Shown: positions 25,499 to 32,642 of the stretch, one piece after another | How positions within the stretch are numbered: the stretch's first letter is position 1 | Layout: each line of letters opens with the position of its first letter | DNA from: Sphingobacteriaceae bacterium | Lineage (GTDB): Bacteria > Bacteroidota > Bacteroidia > Sphingobacteriales > Sphingobacteriaceae | NCBI GenBank assembly: GCA_947458875.1 | Contig: CANGZD010000011.1 | Coordinates: forward strand, 1-41,977 | Length of the DNA: 41,977 bases | Reading direction: 5' to 3' | Program-made: the position numbers and the translations under genes | Notes under the pieces: generated by a model | What the model was told of the DNA's origin: nothing | Databases searched by the model: none | The model's input: only the letters and a program-made list of their open reading frames with translations

Positions 25499-27958
25499 TT
25501 ATTCGTAATAATAAATTCGTTTTACCCTTTGAGAGATACCAGTCAGCACTTCATAAGGTATGGTATACATGGCTTTGGCCAAATCTTCTACTCTAATTTC
25601 TTCATTGAAAACAATCACTTCATCCCCTTCGTTTACATCAAAGCCAGAAACATCGAGCATACACATATCCATACAAATGCTACCAATAGTGGGCACCAAG
25701 TGGCCATTAATGAGCATTTTACCCTTCCCTTCTCCCAAAAGCCTACTGTAACCATCGGCATAACCAATTTTGACGGTGGCAATTTGCCCTCCTTTGAGTA
25801 AAACTCCTTTTCTATTGTAACCAATGGTTTCACCAGGTTTGATTTGCTTCACTTGTGAAACAGTGGTTTTGAGTTGGGTAACTGTTTGGAGGGCTTTGGA
25901 ATTGCTGGTTGATTTGTCGATTCCGTAGAGGCCGATTCCCAGGCGTACCATTTCAAACTGTGCGCCAGGCCAACGGCTGATGCCAGAAGTATTGGCCAAA
26001 TGTCGAAAGATGTTATATGGCAGGGCCTGCTGAATCTGATGACTCAGATCTGTGAATAAATCAATTTGAGAGCGGGTAAAATCATCTTCCTTAGGATCTT
26101 CTGCGGCAGCTAAATGAGAGAAAACGGATTTTATCCTAAAGCTTGAAGTGTTTTTTAAGTCGCTGATCAGTTTGGGAATTTCCGAAGAGGTAAAGCCCAA
26201 TCGCTTCATCCCGGTATCGAGCTTCAGGTGTACCAGATAATTTTCTTTGCCATGACGTTTTAAACTCGATTCAAATGCTTTGAAAATTCGGAAACTGTGG
26301 ATTTCGGGTTCTAATTGATGGGCAATGATAGCATCAATGGACATGATATCAGGGCTCATCACCATGATGGGTAAAGTAATTCCCGCTTGACGCAATGCAA
26401 CTCCCTCATCGGCATATGCAACCGCCAAATAGTCTACTTTATTAAACTGTAGCAGATTAGCAATCTCAAAGCTTCCACTACCATAGGAAAAGGCTTTCAC
26501 CATCACCATTAAGCCCACACCTGGGTTTAATTTTGATCGGTAATGATTCAAATTATGTTCGAGGGCATTGAGATTGATCTCTAAAACGGTTTCGTGTACT
26601 TTTTGCACCAGCAATTTACTGATGTGTTCGAATTGAAAAGATCGGGCTCCTTTGATTAGGATGGCTTCGTCTTCGAAATTCATGTTAGCAAAATTTGTCA
26701 GAAAATCGTGTGTAGAGGTATAGAAAAGAGCATCAGCAGGGAAATTACCTGCATGTTTGCTCAGCTCTGGACCAATGCCGATCAATCGGTTGACTGTTTT
26801 CTGTTCGATAAGTTTTGCTACCTGTTGATAGAGTTGATCCGGCATGGTACCCGATTCTGGGATATCTGACAGAATCAATGTTCGCCTGGTGTGCTGATTT
26901 TGTTGCTTCAAAAAATCGAGCGCTATACTCAAAGAAGAAATATCACAGCTGTAGGAATCGTCGATTACCGAACAGTTATTAATCCCCTTCTTCAATTCCA
27001 AACGCATTTGAACTGGGTGCAAATGTGATAAATGATTGCTCAGGCTGGCCGTTTCTTTACCCAATGCCAGTAAGGTGGCCCAACAAGTGATGGCATTTGC
27101 AATGGAGGCTTCATCCTTAAAAGGAATCTGAATAGTGAGCTCATTTTCTTGATATTTTGCCGTGATGGCGGCTCCCTGCTCCGTGTGTTTAATTTTCTTG
27201 ATCTGTAGATCAGCGCCGTTTTCTCCCCACGAAAAAATGAATGTAGGTTTCAAATCATCATCAGAACCTAATAAACTTTCTTTGGGACAGATCAACAAAT
27301 CGGCACTGTAAAATAGTTTTAATTTTTCTTGTAGTTTCTCTTCTTTAGAAGCGAAACCTTCATCGTGTGCAGCACCGATATGGGTTAAAATACCAATACT
27401 TGGACAAATTATCCGAGCTAAAGACTCCATTTCTCCTCTTTGAGAAATTCCGGCTTCTATGATGGCCATTTCGTGTTCATCCGTCATTTCCCAAACAGAT
27501 AAAGCCACACCGATTTGTGAATTGTAGCTCTTTGGGCTGCGAATGATTTTATATTTTGAAGATAAAACCTCGAACAACCATTCTTTGACTATGGTTTTAC
27601 CATTGGAGCCGGTGATTGCAATCACCGGATAATTGAATTTGTTACGATGATGAGCTGCTAAGTGCTGTAAGGCATTCAGCGTATTATTCACCAGAAAGAA
27701 GTTAGCTTCAGGGTACGGAGATCTGTCGAAACCGGGATCTGAAATTACGAAAGAGCGCACACCCGAGCGGTAAACCTCTGGTATAAAGTAATGTCCGTCT
27801 CTACGTTGAATCAAAGCAAAGAACAAACCATAAGATGCATCAGATAACTTTCGGCTATCCGTGAGTAAGGTTCGGATACCCGCCTCAGGCTTATTTACAA
27901 AAGCCTGAGCTTGCATTGCCTCTTTTAATTCGTTTACCTGGTAGATTAAATGATTCAT
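25499..27958 (-). CDS. murF-alr: Bifunctional MurF / alanine racemase
   Basis: The 819-residue fusion joins two peptidoglycan enzymes. Residues 1-450 are MurF: ATP loop ITGSNGKT (115-122), the NSQIGV segment and EAGISQRGEM. It adds D-Ala-D-Ala to the UDP-MurNAc tripeptide. Residues 455-819 are a fold-type III alanine racemase with PLP lysine Lys488 in MVKAFSYGSG, RLGIGLYGID and KIGYADGYSR. It makes D-alanine. Such a fusion is known in Bacteroidota and puts D-Ala supply next to its use. The MurF DAYNANP-like motif reads DDSYSCDISS here, an odd variant worth checking. It is divergent from recX. Confidence 0.95.
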   Translation of the reverse strand: MNHLIYQVNELKEAMQAQAFVNKPEAGIRTLLTDSRKLSDASYGLFFALIQRRDGHYFIPEVYRSGVRSFVISDPGFDRSPYPEANFFLVNNTLNALQHLAAHHRNKFNYPVIAITGSNGKTIVKEWLFEVLSSKYKIIRSPKSYNSQIGVALSVWEMTDEHEMAIIEAGISQRGEMESLARIICPSIGILTHIGAAHDEGFASKEEKLQEKLKLFYSADLLICPKESLLGSDDDLKPTFIFSWGENGADLQIKKIKHTEQGAAITAKYQENELTIQIPFKDEASIANAITCWATLLALGKETASLSNHLSHLHPVQMRLELKKGINNCSVIDDSYSCDISSLSIALDFLKQQNQHTRRTLILSDIPESGTMPDQLYQQVAKLIEQKTVNRLIGIGPELSKHAGNFPADALFYTSTHDFLTNFANMNFEDEAILIKGARSFQFEHISKLLVQKVHETVLEINLNALEHNLNHYRSKLNPGVGLMVMVKAFSYGSGSFEIANLLQFNKVDYLAVAYADEGVALRQAGITLPIMVMSPDIMSIDAIIAHQLEPEIHSFRIFKAFESSLKRHGKENYLVHLKLDTGMKRLGFTSSEIPKLISDLKNTSSFRIKSVFSHLAAAEDPKEDDFTRSQIDLFTDLSHQIQQALPYNIFRHLANTSGISRWPGAQFEMVRLGIGLYGIDKSTSNSKALQTVTQLKTTVSQVKQIKPGETIGYNRKGVLLKGGQIATVKIGYADGYSRLLGEGKGKMLINGHLVPTIGSICMDMCMLDVSGFDVNEGDEVIVFNEEIRVEDLAKAMYTIPYEVLTGISQRVKRIYYYE

Positions 27959-28015
27959 TACAGCACGAATTTCATCAAAATTTTAACAATCTGCTATTAT
28001 TTACGAATTTTAACC

Positions 28016-28510
28016 ATGGTTATGGATCATGAACAGCCTAAACGTCGGAATTACACCCCACATCAAGCCCGATTAAAGGCTGAATCTTATTGTGCCTATC
28101 AGGAAAGATCGCAAAAGGAAATACGCGATAAATTATATGAATGGGGACTTTTCTCGAAGGATGTGGAAGAAATCATTTCCGAACTCATTCAAAACAATTT
28201 CCTGAATGAAGAACGCTTTGCGATGATGTATGCTCAGGGTAAATTTAGAATCAAAGGCTGGGGTAAGTATAAAATTAAACAAGGGCTTAAGTTGAAACAA
28301 GTTCCCGAAAAATTGATTCAGAAAGCACTGAATAACTTAGACATGGATGAATATTTGGCCAAACTGGAACGTATTATCATTCAGAAATTGGAATTAATTA
28401 CTGAAAAAGACCGCTTTAAGAGACGTTTGAAGCTGCAACAGTTTGCGCAGATGCGTGGATTTGAGTCTGAATTCATCACAGAAATCCTGAAAAACAGGGG
28501 CTTATCCTGA
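28016..28510 (+). CDS. recX: Regulatory protein RecX
   Basis: From ATG 28016 the protein is 164 residues, built of three-helix RecX repeats: AESYCAYQERSQKEIRDKL, IISELIQNNFLNEERFAMMYAQG and a final FKRRLKLQQFAQMRGFE. It modulates RecA filaments. An upstream in-frame start (27950) is rejected: it would overlap the divergent murF-alr start and add an unrelated leader. A second ATG two codons on (28022) is also possible. recA is not nearby. The stop is 66 nt before tRNA-Gly, and the tRNA promoter occupies that gap. Confidence 0.88.
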   Translation: MVMDHEQPKRRNYTPHQARLKAESYCAYQERSQKEIRDKLYEWGLFSKDVEEIISELIQNNFLNEERFAMMYAQGKFRIKGWGKYKIKQGLKLKQVPEKLIQKALNNLDMDEYLAKLERIIIQKLELITEKDRFKRRLKLQQFAQMRGFESEFITEILKNRGLS

Positions 28511-28533
28511 TTTTGAAAAAATTAAAAATTTTC

Positions 28534-28563
28534 TTGACAGGATGCCAATTCTCTCTATATTTG
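28534..28563 (+). promoter_or_regulatory. Promoter of the tRNA-Gly / tRNA-Leu unit
   Basis: TTGACA (28534-28539), 16 nt, TATATTTG (28556-28563). This is the best match in the window to the Bacteroidota -33/-7 consensus. The tRNA begins 14 nt beyond it. Confidence 0.75.
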
Positions 28564-28576
28564 CAGTCACCAAAAC

Positions 28577-28649
<73 letters not shown>

Positions 28650-28699
28650 CTAATCCCTTCCCTCCGTGGAAGGGTTAATTTTTTAAAGGTCAATCACCT

Positions 28700-28785
28700 G
28701 CCTGGGTGGTGGAACTGGTAGACACGCAGGACTTAAAATCCTGTTCGCCTTAAAGCGAGTGCGGGTTCGATTCCCGCCCCAGGTA
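28700..28785 (+). tRNA. tRNA-Leu (anticodon TAA)
   Basis: GCCTGGG pairs with CCCAGGT (G1-T72 wobble), discriminator A. Anticodon loop CTTAAAA gives TAA, reading UUA/UUG. A class II variable arm (TTCGCCTTAAAGCGAG region) and T-arm GCGGGTTCGATTCCCGC are present. CCA is not encoded. Its last 10 bases plus the following terminator are duplicated at 29132-29176. Confidence 0.96.
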
Positions 28786-28820
28786 CAAAAGCTCCGAATT
28801 TTCGGGGCTTTTGTTGTTTT
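28776..28820 (+). repeat. Direct repeat, left copy: tRNA-Leu tail plus terminator
   Basis: This 45-bp stretch, from GCCCCAGGTA at the tRNA-Leu 3' end through the terminator T-run, recurs at 29132-29176 with three mismatches, all inside the terminator loop. The two copies are 356 bp apart and bracket the GIY-YIG gene. Confidence 0.9.
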
Positions 28821-28821
28821 G
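28786..28821 (+). terminator. Terminator of the tRNA-Gly/Leu unit
   Basis: CAAAAGCTCCGAA and TTCGGGGCTTTTG pair over 13 bp with one T-G wobble, then TTGTTTT. It abuts the tRNA-Leu 3' end. A second copy with a different loop lies at 29142-29176. Confidence 0.85.
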
Positions 28822-28861
28822 AAGCATCAGATATCTCATATCCTATCGTTTTAATCATAGG

Positions 28862-29107
28862 ATGTTTTATACTTATATTTTACGGTCAGAAAAAAGTGGA
28901 AGGTATTATATTGGGCATACTGAAAGCCTAAGTAATAGGATTCAAAACCATAACGAAGGAAAAGTAAAATCAACAAGAAATAAAGGTCCTTGGCATTTAC
29001 TGTATTCTGAAGCATTTGATACTAAAACGGAAGCCAACCGAAGGGAACTTCAAATAAAATCTTGGAAGAGCAGAAAAGCCATTGAGGAGTTAATCACCAG
29101 AACTTAG
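28862..29107 (+). CDS. Small GIY-YIG nuclease family protein
   Basis: The 81-residue protein is a stand-alone GIY-YIG domain. The first motif is FYTYIL (GIY position) and the second RYYIGHT (YIG). The RIQNHN helix carries the conserved Arg, and ANRRELQIKSWK holds the catalytic Glu. Such small proteins cut DNA as single-domain endonucleases, and many are uncharacterised. It lies between two copies of the tRNA-Leu tail and terminator, 41 nt after the left copy. Its stop codon comes only 24 nt before the right copy. This suggests a compact mobile cassette aimed at the tRNA gene. Base composition is more AT-rich than its neighbours. No obvious promoter of its own is visible. Confidence 0.88.
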   Translation: MFYTYILRSEKSGRYYIGHTESLSNRIQNHNEGKVKSTRNKGPWHLLYSEAFDTKTEANRRELQIKSWKSRKAIEELITRT

Positions 29108-29109
29108 AG

Positions 29110-29176
29110 CGTGTGCCCCGATTGAATCGGGGCCCCAGGTACAAAAGCTCCGTGTATTCGGGGCTTTTGTTGTTTT
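29110..29176 (+). repeat. Direct repeat, right copy: pseudo-tRNA-Leu 3' tail plus terminator
   Basis: 29132-29176 repeats the tRNA-Leu end and terminator. Its stem CAAAAGCTCCG/CGGGGCTTTTG (29142-29152, 29159-29169) is intact, with loop TGTATT. Just upstream, CCCCG-ATTGAAT-CGGGG (29116-29132) has the 5-bp stem and 7-base loop geometry of a T-arm, and AGCGTGTGC resembles the tRNA AGCGAGTGC. So the copy may extend into a decayed variable-arm/T-arm. It also serves as terminator for the GIY-YIG gene. Confidence 0.75.
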
Positions 29177-29207
29177 ATGCTAATCTGATATTTATTACAA
29201 TTCCCTC

Positions 29208-29243
29208 TTGACATCAATATTTTATTCATCGTATATTTACGAT
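29208..29243 (+). promoter_or_regulatory. ars operon promoter with ArsR-type operator
   Basis: TTGACA (29208-29213), 18 nt, TATATTTA (29232-29239). A perfect 6-bp inverted repeat, ATCGTA-TATT-TACGAT (29228-29243), covers the -7 box, the place where an ArsR repressor would block polymerase. The arsR ATG is 15 nt on. Confidence 0.7.
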
Positions 29244-29257
29244 ATTAAATATATAAT

Positions 29258-29593
29258 ATGGCCCAAAATAAAAAAACAGATTTTTCTGGCATTGATCAAG
29301 AGATGGCAAATTTTGCCAAGGCTCTTTCACATCCGGCCAGAGTAGCAATCATCAAAATCTTAGCAGAGCAGAACAGCTGTATTTGCGGTGAAATTGTTGA
29401 AGTGCTCCCACTGGCACAATCTACTGTATCACAACATTTGAAAGAGTTACAGCTTGCGGGCCTGGTAAAAGGCACTGTTGACGGGAAGAAATCTTGCTAT
29501 TGCATCAATTGGGAAACAATGCAGCAATCTATCCAACAATTTAACGGACTGCTGAACAGTTTAAATGAGCGAAAAACCTTTAGTTGTTGTTAA
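29258..29593 (+). CDS. arsR: ArsR/SmtB-family metalloregulator
   Basis: A 111-residue winged-helix repressor. SHPARVAIIKILAEQ leads into NSCICGEIVEVLP, where the Cys-x-Cys pair (about residues 41-43) matches the arsenite-binding ELCVCD site of ArsR. PLAQSTVSQHLKELQLAGLV is the recognition helix. Extra Cys pairs occur in KSCYC and at the C-terminus (FSCC). It should release the palindromic operator at 29228-29243 when As(III) binds, turning on the operon. It begins the arsR-acr3-arsC unit; acr3 starts 9 nt after its stop. Confidence 0.93.
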   Translation: MAQNKKTDFSGIDQEMANFAKALSHPARVAIIKILAEQNSCICGEIVEVLPLAQSTVSQHLKELQLAGLVKGTVDGKKSCYCINWETMQQSIQQFNGLLNSLNERKTFSCC

Positions 29594-29602
29594 TTAAAAG
29601 CC

Positions 29603-30628
29603 ATGAAACCAAAACTTTCCTTTTTAGACCGTTACCTTACCCTTTGGATCTTTTCGGCCATGGCACTTGGCGTGGCACTTGGTTACCTGATTCCGGAAAC
29701 ACCTGCATTCATTTACCAATTTCAATCGGGTAGTACGAACATTCCGATAGCTATTGGCTTGATCCTGATGATGTACCCGCCACTGGCGAAAGTTAAATTC
29801 GAAGAATTGCCGGGGGTATTTAAAAATCTAAAAGTATTGGGCCTCTCTTTGCTACAGAACTGGATCATTGGGCCTCTGTTCATGTTTTTACTGGCCATCA
29901 TTTTTTTACCTGATCATCCTGAATATATGATCGGCCTGATCCTGATCGGGATTGCCCGTTGTATTGCCATGGTAATTGTGTGGAACGATCTGGCTAAAGG
30001 TGACCGGGTTTACACGGCCGGGCTGGTGGCTTTCAATTCTATCTTCCAAGTAGTTTTTTATAGCGTTTATGCCTGGTTTTTCATCACCAAGCTCCCTCCA
30101 CTATTCGGCTTAAAAGGCTTTGAAGTAGCTATCACCATTGGTCAGGTGGCCGAGAGTGTATTCATTTATTTAGGAATCCCTTTCCTGGCGGGATGGCTTT
30201 CGAGGGTGATTCTGATTAAAAGCAAAGGCAAAGATTGGTTTGAACAGGTTTATCTGCCCAAGATCAGTCCGATAACCTTGATTGCCCTTTTATTCACTAT
30301 TTTGGTGATGTTTAGTTTGAAGGGTCAACTGATTGTTGAAATTCCATTCGACGTATTGCGCATTGCCCTACCCCTGACTATTTATTTCTCTGTTATGTTT
30401 TTCAGCGCTTTTTATCTTTCTAAAAAAGCAGGCATTAACTATTCGAGATCTACCTCTCTGGCATTTACCGCCGCCGGAAACAATTTCGAGCTGGGCATTG
30501 CGGTAGCTATTGCAGTGTTCGGCGTGAATTCGGGTGCGGCTTTTGCTGCCGTAATAGGTCCGCTGATAGAAGTACCGGTTTTGATCTTATTAGTAAATTG
30601 GGCTTTAAAACAGGAGAAAAAATTCTGA
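29603..30628 (+). CDS. acr3: Arsenite efflux permease, ACR3 family
   Basis: The 341-residue membrane protein has about 10 helices. [20 protein letters not shown] and the [14 protein letters not shown] motif with the essential Cys (about 119) are diagnostic for ACR3, and [14 protein letters not shown] is the second conserved helix. It exports As(III) from the cytosol using the proton gradient. It sits between arsR and arsC with gaps of 9 and 2 nt. Confidence 0.94.
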   Translation: MKPKLSFLDRYLTLWIFSAMALGVALGYLIPETPAFIYQFQSGSTNIPIAIGLILMMYPPLAKVKFEELPGVFKNLKVLGLSLLQNWIIGPLFMFLLAIIFLPDHPEYMIGLILIGIARCIAMVIVWNDLAKGDRVYTAGLVAFNSIFQVVFYSVYAWFFITKLPPLFGLKGFEVAITIGQVAESVFIYLGIPFLAGWLSRVILIKSKGKDWFEQVYLPKISPITLIALLFTILVMFSLKGQLIVEIPFDVLRIALPLTIYFSVMFFSAFYLSKKAGINYSRSTSLAFTAAGNNFELGIAVAIAVFGVNSGAAFAAVIGPLIEVPVLILLVNWALKQEKKF

Positions 30629-30630
30629 TC

Positions 30631-31017
30631 ATGAAAACGACTTTCCTTTTTGTGTGTATAGAAAACAGTAACCGCAGTCAGATGGCACAGGCCTTTGCAA
30701 AAATTTGGGGAGGTGAAACGGTGGAAGCTTACAGCGCTGGCTCCAAGCCATCTGGAAAAATTAATCCGAAAGCCATTGCGGCCATGGCCGAATTGGGTTA
30801 CGATCTGCAAACTCATCAATCCAAATCATTGGATGACATCCCTCCCATTACTTTTGATTATGTGATAACGATGGGTTGCGGCGATGCCTGCCCCTGGGTA
30901 CCGGCAAAACATCGGCTCGACTGGCAAATTCCGGATCCAAGGGAAATGGAACCTTCAGCATTTAATAAAATACGTGATTTGATTTCTGAGAAAGTGAAAG
31001 GACTGATTCATAGTTAA
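30631..31017 (+). CDS. arsC: Arsenate reductase, low-molecular-weight phosphatase type
   Basis: From ATG 30631 the protein is 128 residues. The P-loop CIENSNR (Cys9, Arg15) fits CX5R. The relay cysteines are Cys83 and Cys87 in MGCGDACPW, matching the thioredoxin-linked ArsC group, although the Cys found next to Arg in S. aureus ArsC is Asn14 here. It reduces arsenate to arsenite, which Acr3 then exports. A longer ORF from 30598 would overlap acr3 and is rejected because the P-loop normally follows a very short N-terminus. Its stop codon overlaps the A-run that forms the T-tract of the opposite-strand terminator. Confidence 0.92.
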   Translation: MKTTFLFVCIENSNRSQMAQAFAKIWGGETVEAYSAGSKPSGKINPKAIAAMAELGYDLQTHQSKSLDDIPPITFDYVITMGCGDACPWVPAKHRLDWQIPDPREMEPSAFNKIRDLISEKVKGLIHS

Positions 31018-31053
31018 AAAAACAAGGGCTTTGGCATTCGCCAAAAACCCTTG
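31016..31053 (-). terminator. Intrinsic terminator directly behind the TPP riboswitch
   Basis: On the minus strand CAAGGG-TTTTTGGC-GAAT-GCCAAAG-CCCTTG forms a long stem with one bulge, then T7 (31016-31022). It starts 3 nt after P1 of the riboswitch. It also lies against the end of arsC, but lacks a T-run in the plus direction. Confidence 0.88.
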
Positions 31054-31056
31054 CAT

Positions 31057-31147
31057 ATCTTCTTTGAATCCCTACGCTGGTATTACCCAGATCAGGTTCG
31101 ATGAGTATATTCTCAGATTCCTAAGAACCACCCCCTTCAAAGAAGAT
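31057..31147 (-). promoter_or_regulatory. TPP riboswitch (THI element), with no gene downstream
   Basis: On the minus strand all conserved parts are present: GGGGGTGG in P2, CTGAGA in the pyrimidine-sensor arm, ACCTGATCTGG and TAATACCAGCGTAGGGA in the pyrophosphate arm. P1 is a perfect 12-bp stem: TTCAAAGAAGAT at 31136-31147 with its complement at 31057-31068. TPP riboswitches normally lead thiamine genes. Here the next sequence on the same strand is the terminator at 31016-31053 and then antisense to arsC; the nearest same-strand gene is murF-alr, 3 kb away. Confidence 0.92.
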
Positions 31148-31268
31148 TTGACTAAATAACATCTTCGGGGAAGATTGGTTTTAAAAAATATTTATCTATT
31201 TCGTTTTTTATCAGCTAGCAAATTACCTCGTACTGACTGTAGACGAGTTAAAAAGCGCTTAAAAACGG

Positions 31269-31276
31269 TATATTTG
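31269..31276 (+). promoter_or_regulatory. -7 box of mnmA
   Basis: TATATTTG matches TAnnTTTG exactly and ends 7 nt before the mnmA ATG. The -33 region (about 31245-31251) has only a weak AGTTAA, so the promoter is less certain than that of the tRNAs. Confidence 0.5.
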
Positions 31277-31283
31277 CAGCAGA

Positions 31284-32372
31284 ATGAGCAAGCACGGTAG
31301 AATTTTGGTGGCCATGAGTGGCGGTGTAGACAGTTCGGTGGCATCGGTGATGTTACATGAGCAGGGCTATGAAGTGATTGGCTTGACCATGAAGACCTGG
31401 GATTATGCTTCTGCCGGGGGCTCTTCTAAAGAAACGGGCTGCTGTAGCTTAGACAGCATTAATGATGCTCGTTCGCTGGCCGTTGCTTACGGCTTTCCAC
31501 ACTATATTCTTGATATCCGCGATGAGTTTGGTGATTTTGTGATCGATAATTTTGTAGATGAATATTTGGCCGGCCGCACCCCTAACCCTTGTGTATTGTG
31601 CAATACACACATTAAATGGGAGGCCTTACTGAAACGTGCCGACAAACTGGATTGTGAGTTTATTGCCACGGGTCATTATGCGAATATCCGTTTACAGGAT
31701 AACGGCCGTTATGTAATATCTAAGGGGAAAGATGAGCACAAAGACCAGAGTTATGTGCTTTGGGGTGTTTCGCAAGAGAATTTGGCCCGCACCAAATTTC
31801 CGCTGGGTAGTTTTGCTAAATCGGAGATACGGCAGATGGCGCTGGATATGGGACAAGTGGAACTGGCCAATAAATCAGAGAGTTACGAAATTTGTTTTGT
31901 ACCTGATAATGATTATCGTGCTTTTTTACGCCACAAAGTGGAAGACCTGGATGAGCGCATCGGCCCGGGTAATTTTGTGTTGAGCAATGGCAAAGTGGTG
32001 GGCCAGCATCAGGGATATCCTTTTTATACCATCGGACAGCGCAAAGGCCTGGGCATTGCTTTGGGTCAGCCGATGTTTGTGACCCGCATTCTGCCGGAAA
32101 GCAATACGGTAATGCTGGGGACTGAAGATGAATTGCAACAAAGCAGCGCCAGGGTGCGCAACTTGAACCTAGTGAAATACGATAGCATTACCGAGCCTTT
32201 GGAAGCGGTAACCAAAATCCGTTACAAGGACGCAGGAACCCTGAGTTCGATCGTTCAGGAGGGAAGTGAACTGAAAATCGATTTCCATCATGCGGTTTCT
32301 GGTGTAGCTCCGGGACAGTCGGCGGTATTCTACGAAGGCAGTGATTTACTGGGTGGCGGGTTTTTGATGTAA
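31284..32372 (+). CDS. mnmA: tRNA-specific 2-thiouridylase MnmA
   Basis: The 362-residue enzyme thiolates U34 of tRNA Lys, Glu and Gln. The PP-loop MSGGVDSSVA (about 9-18) binds ATP. The catalytic cysteines are Cys103 (NPCVLC) and Cys204 (EICFVPD), and ATGHYA and GQRKGLGI are standard segments. It takes sulfur from a relay ending in IscS/TusE or an equivalent, none in this window. Single-gene unit: an orphan riboswitch lies divergent upstream and a repeat-filled gap downstream. Confidence 0.96.
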   Translation: MSKHGRILVAMSGGVDSSVASVMLHEQGYEVIGLTMKTWDYASAGGSSKETGCCSLDSINDARSLAVAYGFPHYILDIRDEFGDFVIDNFVDEYLAGRTPNPCVLCNTHIKWEALLKRADKLDCEFIATGHYANIRLQDNGRYVISKGKDEHKDQSYVLWGVSQENLARTKFPLGSFAKSEIRQMALDMGQVELANKSESYEICFVPDNDYRAFLRHKVEDLDERIGPGNFVLSNGKVVGQHQGYPFYTIGQRKGLGIALGQPMFVTRILPESNTVMLGTEDELQQSSARVRNLNLVKYDSITEPLEAVTKIRYKDAGTLSSIVQEGSELKIDFHHAVSGVAPGQSAVFYEGSDLLGGGFLM

Positions 32373-32380
32373 GTTTTCAT

Positions 32381-32456
32381 TGTCATGCTGAGCTTAGCGA
32401 AGCTTCCTAAGGTTTTTTTAAGATCCTTCTCCGCCAGCGGGCGGATCAGGATGACA
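32381..32456. repeat. Second-family palindromic repeat
   Basis: TGTCATGCTGA (32381-32391) and TCAGGATGACA (32446-32456) are inverted with one mismatch. The internal GAGCTTAGCGAAGC matches, with changes, the half element at 16387-16410. Beyond it AGCCC-GCTA-GGGCT (32488-32501) is a small extra hairpin and AAGCGGGGCT follows. Apart from these the 270-bp gap holds only the presumed topA promoter region. Confidence 0.65.
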
Positions 32457-32642
32457 TACAATCATAATAAACCCGATTGCAGCGGTTAGCCCGCTAGGGC
32501 TTTGAGTGAAAAGCGGGGCTGAGCATGCAAATTGTACTTTCTTTTGCTTTTCTAAAAACATCTGCAATTTTTAGTCGTTAAGAAGGTCATATTTTGCATT
32601 CCTGAGTTTAATGTCTTTATTTGCACAAAATTCATCTGCTTC

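Noticed and set aside
27950-28015. Longer start of recX
   Set aside because: It overlaps the divergent murF-alr start and adds an unrelated leader; ATG 28016 fits the family.
30598-30630. Longer start of arsC
   Set aside because: It overlaps the acr3 end, while ArsC proteins start within a few residues of the P-loop.
31057-31147. TPP riboswitch controlling mnmA
   Set aside because: Conserved motifs read on the minus strand, away from mnmA, and the terminator follows in that direction.
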